64,000 nt of DNA from Hyphodiscus hymeniophilus (lineage: Eukaryota > Ascomycota > Leotiomycetes > Helotiales > Hyphodiscaceae), in the NCBI GenBank assembly GCA_016508695.1, contig VNKQ01000009.1, forward strand, positions 186,001 through 250,000. Direction: 5' to 3'. Each line of letters begins with the position of its first letter. Positions within the stretch are counted from its first letter, which is position 1. The notes under the pieces were generated by a model. That model was not told where the DNA came from. It was given only the letters and a program-made list of their open reading frames with translations, and did not search any database. Both the position numbers and the translations under genes were made by a program. This document shows, piece by piece, positions 45,367 through 57,225 of the stretch.

Positions 45367-46165
45367 CTAGCCCATACAGATCTGCACAAACTCATCCCTC
45401 CCGACACCCCCCTTCCCTTCCAAATCAAACTCCTCAATCATAGCAACCAATTCCTCCTCCTCCAGACCTTCTCCCAACTCCCTCGCGACCCTCCTTAGAT
45501 CCTCCAAGCTAATGATTCCCTTATCCTCCGTGTCAAAGAGGGCGAAAGCCCTTAATATCTCATCCCTCGGATCCCTGTTCCCAATGAGCTGCGCTGCTAT
45601 CGTCTGAAAGGATGGGAGCGTGAGGAGGAGACGTCCCGGCGCTACGGGAGGTTGTTGGTTTTGATTCTGGTGCACCCGGGAGGATTGCGGCTGGTTCTGA
45701 ATCTTGTCCGCGGGAGGAATGCCGTGCGCCGTTAGGAAGGCGAGGATTTCGGATTTCGGTAGGTCGAACCCCAAGGCCTTGAGGGCCACCTTGAACTCGT
45801 GGTAGTCGATCCGTTGGTCTTTGTCGAGGTCGAATAATCCGAACTGTATGCCTCTCAGGTCAGCGCCGTGTCTCTCTTTGTCCTCCTCGGTATTCTCTTG
45901 TGGCACCGCTATAGGAGCGGTTTAAAGAATTAGAACGTACAGCTTCGTTGATCTCCTCTTTCTGCTCGTCGGAAAGCGCATTCAGTGGGCTTGAGCCCGT
46001 CGCAGGAGGTGGGCCAGCGCGCTCACGCTCCAGTCTTTCGCGATCTTGTCGCTGGAGGGCTGTCTCGCGGGCTGCGGAGGACGCGGCGAAGGCAGATGGT
46101 CTCTCTGGGAGCTTGGAATACGGCCTTGAGCTCGTGAAGGGGGGGTGGGATTGTGCTGATGCCAT
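45367..46165 (-). CDS. CDC31: Centrin (Cdc31-like EF-hand protein)
   Basis: Two exons (46165-45941 and 45843-45367; intron 97 nt) give 233 aa. The junction restores SDEQKEEINEA|FGLFDLDKDQRIDYHEFKVALKALGFDLPKSEIL, the canonical centrin EF-hand 1. EF-hand 2 is degenerate and broken by a Gln/Pro insert (IQNQPQSSRVHQNQNQQ). EF-hand 3 (DTEDKGIISLED) and the RRVARELGE helix are centrin-like; EF-hand 4 (DLEGKGGVGRDE) lacks acidic residues at some Ca2+ positions. Centrins act at the spindle-pole-body half-bridge and as a subunit of the TREX-2 mRNA export complex at nuclear pores. It is about 70 residues longer than yeast Cdc31 owing to the low-complexity N-terminus and the insert. Confidence 0.9.
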
Positions 46166-47912
46166 TTAATGCGTTGGCTTCTTGTCTACGAGGTGAAAAG
46201 GCTGAGGGTTTTTGCGAGGTGGTTAAGAGTGGTTTATTAGGGAGGGGCTTCGACGCGAACGCGAGCCGAGGAAAATGGTTATTCCGGGCTGCCCGATATG
46301 TATATTGATCGCGAGACTTATCTTCATTCTTTGAAATTTTTCAGATTTACTTTCTGATTTGCTTTCCGAAAGGGACCGGTGGTGTATTTCTTCTTATTGA
46401 TTCAGTCGAGGCATGATCTGGATACGTGCACATTATCGAAAACAGCGTATTTAGTCATATTCGTAAGGAATAAATTGTCTTTTGAGAGCAATGTGATTCA
46501 ACTGCGCGACGCACAACCGCCAGGATTTAGTTCGGTTTTGTTACCATGTAAGAAAACAGAGCGCTTTCATAACCAGATATAGTAGGACTTGCCCCCGCCC
46601 TTTGAAAGTATTAGTTGTCAGTATACGGTAGCTAGAGCACATACCTGAAGATGGAGGTGCTCTGTTCTGCCTGTCGTCGTCTAAGTGAACATGAATCACG
46701 GTCACATCCGAACTCATTTTAGTCCTGCTAGAATGATAGCTAGATATGGGCTACCTTATTTTACTACCTCACTCTGATCGCCCATTTCCACTGCCGAGCA
46801 ACAACGACAGGTTTGAAGCTTGAGAACGCTACTATCTACTTCGTTCGAGACATACTACCGACAGAAATGTTGGTAACATAAGGTACTTGGGGCAAGTCAA
46901 CGAGGCGCATCCCTTCCATCATACGCGCCAATAATGTACCGCGACCAGTGATCAGAGATCAACTTTTCCTTTATCATTTGGCTCAATAAATAGCTCTAAG
47001 TCACGAAATTCCCTCTCAGAGGAGAACCTTGGACTCGAAATAGGAGCAGACGGAGACGTTGAGAGGCTCAAACTTGCTAGCTGTGCGAGGAAGAAGTCTC
47101 AGCTTGCTGTACTACCTAGTAGCAAAGGTGATTCATTTTGCAACCAAACGATGCTGGTGGCATTACTGCGAATCCATCAGTGGGAGAATAAACTGGTATC
47201 ACGGTGCAGGATCAGATCATGAGGAGAAAGACACCTGGTAGGCTGGAGGAGCCAAAAGCCCTGGGTCAGCTTCTCCGCCAGCTGTGGTTGCTCATGATGA
47301 CTGCACCAGATAGGGAAAGCGAACGCAATAATGAAGAAACTGAATGGATGAATGGACGGAAGGGAAAAGAACCAGGGCGCTGAGGCAGCAACGATAAGCA
47401 AAGAATACTCTATGCAGCAACTCTTCTGCGCAAATCGGTTTTGTACAGAAGTCCAGACTCCTGCAGACTTGATGAGGCAGACTTGCTCGATCCTGAATAC
47501 ACCAATCACAGATCATACTTTCGTCCTTGTGACTCAAAATTCACTTGCACAATCCCTTTTTGCCTGCGCTGCTGCGGATATCACGGCACTGGTTGGAGTG
47601 CTGCCTGGCCTACGAGTTGATTGGCTAGGCTTACATAAGCCAATGGATTTCTCGACAGAGTTGAAGTGAACCACGACAACGCGCGACAATACTTTGTCCC
47701 AAAGCTTCCCACCTACGGCCCCTCTCTCAGTACAACCACAACTCATCCTCGTCTGCTGAGGTCAATGATCACTGTCAATCGTCACGCCTTTTGATGTCTG
47801 CGCCAGCTCATCGACTCTGAGCGCGATCACCTCGTCTTTTCCGGCGCGTTTCCGCGCGAAGCAAGTATTTCACTTTCTGCGAACTCGTAACTCGGGCTTC
47901 ATCAACTTTACG
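46166..47912. promoter_or_regulatory. Divergent promoter region, centrin and NUP98-96
   Basis: 1.75 kb between two divergently transcribed genes whose products can both act at the nuclear pore. ORFs within are short and motif-free. I cannot identify specific binding sites. Confidence 0.45.
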
Positions 47913-50900
47913 ATGTCTTTTGGGGGTGGATTTGGCAGCGGTGGTAGTGCCTTTGGTAGTGGAGGAGGATTCGGATCGCAGAATACGAATAATGGTAGGT
48001 CAATTTTCATTACACCCTGGTATTTCATCGCCTTGGGGATTTCTCGACAGGACTGGCGGAATCCATCACTTACACGAACCTTCTCCTCCAGCATTTGGTT
48101 CAACAAATAACACTGGCTTCGGAGCCGCAAACAATGGAACTAGTGGTGGAGCGTTTGGCAATTCTGGAGGTACGTCAATATATGGTGCTGCTGCTGCCCT
48201 GGACCGATACACTCATCTTGTCTTGGTTGCTATCCCTAGCGGTCTGCATTGTCACACCTGAAAGCTCCACTCCTCGAATCAGCTGCATGTTCATCCTGCA
48301 CTCTATGATATCCACTTCCTTTCGGCTGCAAGGATTTTCATATTGTCGACATGGACGATGAAGCATACTTTCCTCTATCGCAGGACAGAGGAGACTCCCA
48401 GCTTCCAGGGACAACCTCAAACTCCGTTGAAATCTCACCGCTAATATCACATACAACAGGGAATGCTTTTGGCGCTAAACCTACAGGATTCGGGTTCGGT
48501 ACTCCAGCTACATCGGCAGGGGGTATATTTGGAGCCTCGACCTCAACTCCAGCTCCATCCTCGGGCTTTGGCTTTGGAGCTACTCCGGCGCAACCGTCTG
48601 CGTTTGGTACACCGAACAGTGGTGGTATTTTCGGGTCGAAGCCCAATACCTTTGGTGCATCTCAGCCGACAAACCCCTTTGGCTCCTCACAACCGTTAGG
48701 ATTTGGACAGACAACGGGCTCAACCGGGTTTGGTGCCCCTGCGTCCTCGGCTTTATCATCTGGTTCCGATGCTTGTCAAGGTACAGGTAGTACTCCATTC
48801 CAAGCCACAATTGAGAAGGAACCAAACTCGAACACAAACCAACAGAACGCCTTCCAGTCAGTGAGTTTTCAGGCACCTTATCAGAAGTGGTCTCCAGAAG
48901 AGCTTCGACTTGCAGATTATGCTCAAGGTCGAAAACATGGCAACGCTAGCAATCAAGCTGGGGCATTCGGAAATTCTTCTTTTGGAGGATTTGGTCAGAA
49001 TCAAACCACTACCAACACTGGCTTCGGCACCAGCAGTACGTCAAATCTCTTCGGGGGAGCCTCTAGTTCCCCTTTTGGCGCAGCACAACCCGCAACGTCT
49101 GGATTTGGTCAACCTGCTGCAAGCGGTGGTGGAGGTTTATTTGGTGCCGCCGCAAAGCCAGCTACGAGTGGCCTTTTTGGAGCCCCTGCACAAGCTCAAT
49201 CTAGCAACCTCTTCGGTGGCAGCGCAGGATCAGCATTTGGCGGTACTTCCTCAGGATTCGGGGGAGGAACCAGCAATGCACCAGCCAATACATCACTATT
49301 CGGACAAAGCAAACCTTCTCCATTCGGTGGATTCAACGCACCAGCATCCTCTGCGCCTGCTGCTACCGGATTTTCTACTGGAAGCAGCCTTTTTGGGGGC
49401 ACGAACAACACTCAGCAGCAACCTACCGCGAATGCCTTCGGACAACAACAGCCAGCCCCAGCTGCGACCTCCAACTTGTTCGGAGGCTTCGGTCAACCAC
49501 AACAGAATGCAGGAACTTCTTCTCTTTTCGGAGCACCGAAGCCTACAACTAACCTCTTCGGTGCGCCTTCCGGAAATACAGGGGGTTTATTTGGAAGTAC
49601 GCAACCTGCGGCAAACACACAACCCACCAACAGCCTATTTGGAAAGCCAGCCACTGGCGGCGGATTGTTCGGTCAGCCCGCGAATACTGGCGGAAGTACT
49701 TTGTTCAGCGGATTCAATACACAAAACCAAAATCAAAACCAGCCCCAGAACCAACCTCAGAATCAACCACAGACCTCTTCTTTATTCAGTGGGTTAGGTA
49801 ACGCCAATCAACAAAAGCCGTCATTGTTTTCCCAGCCCCAACAACAAAGTGGTAACAGCCTCTTTGGCTCTGGAAACCAACAGCAGGGAAGTAGCCTCTT
49901 CGGTGGTTCTCTGGGTCAGAATCAGCAGCAGCAGCAGCAACAACAGCCGCAACAGACAAACTCCCTTTTTGGAGGCAATAACTCTATGCTCGGAAACTCA
50001 CAACAGCAAACCCAACAAGGATTCACAGCAAGTCTTACCGACGCCACTGCTTTTGGAGGTACATCACTCTTTACCAGCCTGAACGGTCCACCGGTCAATG
50101 ATCCTGGTCCTCTTGCTACCCCACTGTCCAGTAGTGTCTCGAGAAGAAAGTCCGTTGCCCTTCCCATGTACAAATTGCAGCCTTCCTCAGCATCCCGCTT
50201 CTCCACGCCACGACGAGGTTTTGGGTTTACGTACAGTAACTACAACTCTCCTGGTAGCGCTTCAAGCTCTGCCAGCACCCCAGGTGGTATGACCAGCAGC
50301 TTATTGGGAGGTACCTTTGGCCGAGGACTTAGCAAGAGCATGTCGACCAGCAGCCTTCGGCGAAGCTTCAACACTGAAGACAGCATTCTTGCTCCTGGAG
50401 CCTTCTCAGCGAGCCCAGGCGCCAGACACTATGGTAGTACTGGTAGCATGAAGAAACTTGTCATCAACAGAGGCATGCGCAATGATCTCTTCAACCCGCC
50501 CAATATCCCACCCCAATCTTCATCGACGCCTAATGGTAGTATCCTCAAGAAGCAAGTATCGTTCGATTCCAGCTCGGGGCCCAAACAAAACGGCAGCGGC
50601 ACCTTCAACCCATCGAAACAAGCACCGAGCCGTACAAATCCGAGTACAGACGATCCAAGCTATGGCCGATCACGAGGCACCGAAAATGGTCCGACAACAC
50701 CACCTGAAATGGAGCAAGTCAAAGGAAATGAGCTTGCCAGAGTTCAAGAAGAAGAGTCACCTGCTTCCAACGGACCATCAAACGAAGTTGCCAAGGGAGA
50801 TCACGGATTGCAGGATGGAGAGTATTGGATGATACCCACCCTGGAAGAGGTCAAGAACATGAATCCCCTACAACGTCAAAAAGTCACCGGTTTCAAGGCT

Positions 50901-53900
50901 GGACGAGTGGGCCTAGGCGAGGTTAGCTTTGATGCTCCAGTGGATTTCACCGGTCTCAATCTTGACGATTTGCTTGGCAAAATCATTGAATTTGAAGCAC
51001 GTACCGTCACGGTTTATCCAGCGGGCATGCAAAAGCCGCCTATGGGAAAAGGCCTCAATGTACCCTCGACAATTGTACTCACAAAATCGTGGCCTCGGAA
51101 AAAGGCGGTCAATCGCGAGAACGTCGCTAAACATGTCGCAAATCTGAAAAAGGTTCCAGGTACAAAATTCGTCAATTACGACGTCAAGAATGGACTATGG
51201 ACATTCACCGTTGACCATTACACAACCTATGGTTTTGATGATGTTGAGGAGGAGGAGGAGGAGGTAGGGAGCAATAACACTAGCCAATTCGGGCAGAGCA
51301 CTCTCAGTGCTCCTCCTGATACACCAACGCCTAAATCTCGCACGCCCAGATCTCAGCACTACGACGAGTCTTTCGCCACTTCGGAGGTCACTCAGACCGA
51401 GTCTGATCCAGAAGACACCTTTAACTTCCGAAAGAAGAAATCTCTTCCCCTGCCAGGTGCTTTTGATGATGTTTACGGAGATGAAGATATGGCCGATGAG
51501 TATGATGAAGACCAGCAGTCTTTTTTAGAGGAGCGCTCCGTGGGTTCGCAATCTGAGAGCGGCGTCGAAGAGCCAATGGATCAGGACGACGTTTTCGAAG
51601 ATGAAGAATCTGTCAGCATTGTGGATCAAGAGATGGCGGGCTCTTTTCCCCAGGCTGGCAACACCACGGAGCTTGTGCCGGATGACTCGCAAGATGAAGA
51701 GGGTATGGATATGATAACGGATACGCCTGGAGCAATGGTCAGAGCTAGATTAAGAGCAGCGAAGAAGTCGGGAACTCCAGTCAAGTCAAGATTCGCCGCG
51801 GGAAACGACTGGGCCAGCACGCTTAAGACCACGATCAGTCCACAGAAGCAGGATCGTGCGTATCTCAAGAGCTTGATCGACATTCATGGTAATGATTTTC
51901 CGCCTGGTGCAGGACCAGCACCTGTGGCGCCAAGAAGCAGAGTTGTTTCGGACGGGCGTGGTTTTGCGACTAGCATTGATTTGATGAACTCTTTATTCGG
52001 ACAGACAAGAAGCCCCGTGAAGGCAAAGATTCCTGCTAAGGCTAAGGGTTTTGAGGTCGGTACTCCTTCCTGCATTTGATTTAGTGCTCGGAGATGATAT
52101 TTAAGGGCCGTCTGTTGCGCCCGCCCATGTACGTAGCAAAAAATGGAACTGTTACTGAGAATTTTTTGACATAGTGGCCATACGCAAAAAGATCCAAAAC
52201 GAGCGACGATGATACCTCCAACATGACTGACCTTGACCGCGCTTTCCACGACTCCATGAAGCCAAGTTGGGGGGCTGATGGAACTTTAGTCTATGCTGCG
52301 CCACCAAATGCGAAGCCTTTTGGGAGATCGTCTCGACGAGCTCAAGAGAGAGATGGTGTCATTCAGATTCAAAAGGGAAGTGTAATCTCTCAAAATAGAG
52401 ATATAAAATTCGCCAAGTTCTCAAACGAGGTTGGTCTGCGCATATAAGACTTGCCATGACACTACTAACACGTAACCAGGCTTCTGCTGATGCCCTCGAG
52501 AAGCACCAGGCTATGACCGCCATCAAGGAATCCGCGGAGGGTCCATATGCCAAACTGCCTGAACGTTTTTCCTTCTCCGATTTCTTCGATGACCAGAATG
52601 CACGAAATCCAGCAGCCGCGCACGAGAAGCTCGTTTGGCAGCTGGCTAGTGTTCTGTTCGATGAAATTCCTGTCCCCAAAGAACTTCAGCAAGTGGCCGA
52701 CATTTCGCAGCGTTTACGAAAGGACAGGCTCTCCGAATTCTGGCAGAAGATGGTTGAACATGCGTCGTCACAACAAGTTTCCATGGCCAGATCCATGGAG
52801 GAGAAAGCTATTGCATCCTTATCTTGTCATCGAGTAGCAGATGCATGTGGGCATCTTATCAATGGTAAAGACTTCCACTTGGCAACACTTGTTGCACTCA
52901 TCGAGAAGGATAGCAATCGAAAAGATATCCGGGAGCAACTCAGTGAGTGGCAGGCACAACGTGTGCTTTCAGAGTTTAGCCAGCCGGTCAGAGCCATCTA
53001 CGAAATCCTGGCAGGCAACGTTGGTGTGTGTGATGGATCAAAGGGGGGACCCGTTGAAGATCGGATTGATTCATTCATCATATCTCAGCGCTTTGGGCTG
53101 GATTGGAGACAGGCCTTTGGTCTGCGTCTTTGGTATGGCGTCTTAGCTACAGAGGAACTTGGTGCTGCTGTCGAGAGATTCGCCCATGATCTTGCTCAAG
53201 ACCTGGAGACGTCAAAGCCACATGCCTGGTACGTCGAGCAGAAGATTCCAACGCTATGGCAAGACGAAGGATTGGATGAACGCGAGGACTTGCTCTGGGG
53301 ATTGCTACGCCTTTACACCTTTGAAGACGCTGATCTCGAGGCTATCATTCGTCCAGAGAGTTCTCAATTGTCTCCTGTTGATGTCCGCCTTTCATGGCAG
53401 CTGAGTCGTGCCTTGACCTCATCTGGAGTCGCTCATTATCATGAGGAAGCTGATGTGAAGACTGATCGAGTCACGTTATCTTTTGCTGCCCAACTCACAA
53501 ACGAAGGCAGTTGGCTGGATGCTGTCTTCGTGCTTCTTCACTTGTCATCTCCCAAGGCCAGAGCGAAGTCGATCCAAAATCACCTCGCTCACCATGCTGG
53601 ACGCATTGGATCTGATGATAGTCAATCCTTCATCACCTTGACACAAGCGTATAAGATCCCAATATCATGGGTCTGGGAAGCCAAGGCACTTTACCTGCGC
53701 AGTGTCAAGAGAGATCCGACAGGAGAAGTTGAATGTCTAATCAGAGCCAGCTCGTTTGAAGAGGCCCACCGGACTTTTTGCAAAAAAGTCGCTCCAAAGA
53801 CTATCATTGAATGCGATTACGACACCTTGCGCACTCTTCTCGGTGGCTTCCGTAGCAGAGAAGACAGCATCTCGGAGTGGCACCTTGGCGGAGAAATATA

Positions 53901-54260
53901 CAGTGACTTCCTCGAGCTGCTTGATAGTCAGCAGAACGCTGAAGCAATCGATCATGCGGTGCTGGACAGATTGCTTGCTAGTCTTCCAGCTGTGGTTGAA
54001 GAGTCTCGACATCCAGCATTCATGGAGACGGTTGCGATTGAGACCATGAGTGGAGTTGTTGCCAAGGCGGTTGTGGAATTGGGAGAGAAAGGCAGGGTAA
54101 GCTTTCTTCTACTTTTGACATTTCAATTATGCTAATATCAAAACAGAAGACCGATCTACCCAGAGTCCTTCGACTTCCTCTTACTGAGGACAATTATTTA
54201 CAGCATACGGTCGACCTGAGCCTGGGATATTATCGGGATATCATGGCTGGTGGAAGATGA
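47913..54260 (+). CDS. NUP145: Nucleoporin NUP98-NUP96 precursor (Nup145-like)
   Basis: Six exons give 1913 aa: 47913-47994, 48092-48169, 48460-52055, 52175-52429, 52480-54096 and 54147-54260. N-terminal GFG-rich start (MSFGGGFGSGG), a GLEBS/Gle2-binding segment near residues 160-215 (SPEELRLADYAQGRK), then dense FG/SLFG repeats to about residue 600. The autoproteolytic domain (about 842-980) runs from YWMIPTLEEV to TVDHYTTYG. The Nup96 half follows: acidic linker, WPYAKRSKTSDDD at the exon 3/4 junction, MTDLDRAFHDSMKPSWG, and an alpha-solenoid to the end. The N-half is a permeability-barrier nucleoporin; the C-half belongs to the Y-complex scaffold. The cleavage triad usually HF|S is H973-Y974|T975 here. 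Intron 2 is 290 nt and contains an in-frame ATG. Confidence 0.94.
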
Positions 54261-55207
54261 ATGGTGAACTTTTGTGTCCTATGATTGAGAAGCTGAGGAG
54301 ATTTCCTAGGGTAGTTTGTTACAATACCCAGGACATTTAGCGGAGGAAAGGAATGGCGAGCCAGGAAGAAAGCCTTGTGAACTTCTTCAGGGGACTGTAA
54401 AATAGGATGATCTGCAGCATAGCGAAGCATAGCATCAAATGAAACTTCAGTTAGATAGTATAAGATTCGAGAGAGAAGTAACTTCTATGTGGAGAACTGC
54501 CAGTCCAACGTCCTGATCAAACAATGGATTTCGCTACAAACGTCTCCTGTCCATTTACGGCTACCTGGAAAGGGGGTAAAAAGGGCTGGTGATGAGGGCA
54601 CAGTGAGCTAATATTCACTTAAATCCATCGTGATTACTTCGTACATTTTCAAAGATGGCTGGTGATTAAAAAGAATATATCCCATGCAAGGCACTCAGCT
54701 TTTCGATGGATCTGGAATGTTTCAGGAAAGTCTGACCCCTCGATATTATTGGTGGTTGGATTCAGGCCGCATGTGCCTGGCCTCAGTCTTCATGCATGTC
54801 GTCGATAAGAGGAGTTCATTGGCTTATCGTGCTCGACGACGAGGAGCCCAACCCCCTCCATTTGCTGTCCCACACCGATTCAAAGTTGATCGTGGCCATG
54901 TCCATGGCCAGCAAAGCAACGTCCTTAGACGGAGACGTGAGCTTTAACGTGCGTGGGCGGGCTTTCCAGCCACTGATTTTCATTTTGTGAACCTTTACTC
55001 CACCCATTACCAGCCAGCCCTTTCCCCTCCACGAGTAAGGTGCTCGCTCTGTACAGCCTCTCATCGCTCCCTTATTCTTTCGCTGTCGCTCAAGATTGAT
55101 TCCACTGTCGCTTTCATCTGAACAACCTCAATCTTACGCGAGTCCGTCCGACAGTCACTCGGAGCCTGATCACGCGCGACTGAAGTCACCAACAAGGCAG
55201 ACGCGGG
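54261..55207. other. Spacer after NUP98-96
   Basis: 3' UTR of the nucleoporin gene and promoter of the next gene; no supported ORF. Confidence 0.45.
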
Positions 55208-55639
55208 ATGTCAATATTTACCATCCAGAACAACGTCCACTTCTCTTTGATCACACTCACAATTGCGCCTAGCACCTTTCTAGCCCTCACCATCCTCGTA
55301 TTCGCCTATCTCTACATCCTCCACGTCCGGAACAATCCTGTTCCACGAGCCAGCACAATCGCAAGCAAGCCAGCGCGCATTCCAAACGATGACCACGACG
55401 ATCGAGGAGCTCGAAGGCCTCTTCGACGACCATCCTTCCTTAGACGCCTCTCTGCAAGACTTCGAACAAGGAAGCAGCGCCAACGGCCAGTCACCCCGCT
55501 TTGGGTACCCCTCCCATCACTCTGGCTTCCGCTCCGACTCAGAATCAGAGATGGCGGAGTCGGTTTCTGGAGGTCGATTCAGCCCGCCGGCGTGGCGACG
55601 GGAGGGAAACGGCAATCGCAGCAGCGGCTTCTGGAATAG
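55208..55639 (+). other. Overlapping upstream ORF with a transmembrane segment
   Basis: 143 codons in a different frame from the following gene, starting 181 nt before and overlapping it by 251 nt. It opens MSIFTIQNNVHFSLITLTIA and continues with PSTFLALTILVFAYLYILHV, a strongly hydrophobic stretch that could be a signal anchor; after residue ~45 it becomes Arg-rich, as expected of a shadow of the downstream frame. It could be an overlapping upstream ORF limiting translation of the next gene, a small membrane protein, or chance. The hydrophobic half lies wholly outside the downstream CDS. Confidence 0.3.
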
Positions 55640-57225
55640 AGGCGCTGATACAATGGGGAAGAGAAGATACGATTCGAGGGAGAGCAGCCCGGAATATGAG
55701 GATGCGGATGATGGTCAGGATGCTACACTTGCGGCAGCGGCTAGGACGAGATTACCTACTGGCAGTGTGAGCCCTGAGAAGCAGCGAAGTCCGAGTCCTG
55801 ATCCGTTTCCCAGTGGTGGTAGAGATTTTGGAGATACGTTTGGGGAGGTCAAGCAAGACGAGGCGAAGGACATCGTAGTACAAGCTACGGAGAACCCCAA
55901 TAACTGTATGAGCTTTCCTTAAATGTCCATAGCATATATACTGATATCTGCAAGACATTCGATTCGCAGTCCGAGCAGAAGTACAACATCGCACAGAACC
56001 ATTCGAAGCGACTTTCTCTTTCGTAAAGACACAGTTCGAAGCGCTTACGAAGTCATGGACATCTTTAATAAGTGCTGCCATTGTGGCTATGCTCTCAATC
56101 CTCGCTCTCCGATCAATCTTCCAACCCAGTTTTCCTCCTCCAGTACCCGACCTTGTTAAAGTAGCAGGATTGGCCAAAGCTTTCGAACCACTGATATTCT
56201 ACTCAGAGAATGGGGTCCAGCAAATCGGTGATTTGCAAGCTACAGGAGTCGCAGTCTGGGATCTGGGAGAGAGTGTGCGCTCGACAAACATGACTTCTGC
56301 ACCTATCATCGTCAAAGAGCTCGATGATTTGAGTGACAGCCTGAAGACTTTAGCCATCGAATTAACTCGATTTTTCGCAAATGTGGACGGAGATGTGGAT
56401 GGGTATGTTTCTCGCCCATCCCATGTTTTGATATAAGACTGACGTTCGAATAGAATCCTAATAGTAATGGACTGGGCTAAACGCGAACTCTCCCAACTCC
56501 AACTCCTCCCCCCATCACCCCTAACATCCGCCTTCGACAACATCCACTCCCTCCTCTCCCGCTGCGGCGTCTTCGAGACCCCCTCCGGAACACCCACGCG
56601 TCTCGGCTCCTTCGCAACCTCTGTTTTTGGCCTCACATCCCCCCAACGCACACGCCAGACCCTACAACGCACATTCACAGAATTCCTGTCCGTTCTCGAA
56701 GAGTCCATCAATTCTGAACTCCAGCATTCCCTGGCCCTATTCTCGCTATTTGAATCTATCGACAGACAATTCCTAAACCTAGCTCGCACTGTCATTCGTG
56801 AGAGTTCCGCGCAAGATAACGCACAGGACGATATGCTCTCGTCTCTCTGGACGAAACTGCTTGGGCCAAACTCGAGCACACTTCACAAATTCGAGAAGAA
56901 TAAGAAGCTGCTGTCGAATATCCGCTCGAAGACTGTTCAGAACAAGAGTATCCTATTAGAGCATAATGGGAAGCTACTTACGCTCAAGGCGAACCTGGAG
57001 AGTTTGAGACGGAAACTGGTTAGTCCATTGCTGAGGGGAAATGGAAGCACGTTGAGTGTGGAGGAGCAGATCCGGGGGCTGGAGGACGTGGGTGGATACC
57101 TTGGGGGCGTCAGGGAGCGCCAGAGGGGAAAGCTGATGGAGATGCTGTACGGCTCGGGGAGCAATTCTGGGAGGAGGGTTGCGGGTGCGACAGGTGGTGA
57201 GATTGAGGGGCGGTATGAACGGTAG
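55389..57225 (+). CDS. Conserved-looking single-pass membrane protein, unknown function
   Basis: Three exons give 573 aa: 55389-55905, 55970-56402 and 56454-57225; introns are 64 and 51 nt and phases match. Residues 1-170 are disordered and acidic/Ser-rich (TIEELEGLFDDHPSLDASL, RESSPEYEDADDG, SPEKQRSPSPDPFPSGG). A short ordered segment (TFSFVKTQFEALTKSWT) leads into one membrane helix at about residues 205-225 (LISAAIVAMLSILALRSIF). The C-terminal ~340 residues are helical, with coiled-coil-like heptads (KELDDLSDSLKTLAIEL; LESLRRKLVSPLL; EEQIRGLEDVGGYL). No enzymatic motif. I do not know the family. Topology would put the acidic tail on one side and the long helical part on the other. Confidence 0.85.

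Noticed and set aside
48910..49797. Long open frame inside the nucleoporin FG region
   Set aside because: It is a shadow of the low-complexity FG-repeat coding sequence in another frame.
56199..56879. Minus-strand frame of 226 codons
   Set aside because: Antisense to exons 2-3 of the single-pass membrane protein gene, spanning a well-supported intron of that gene.
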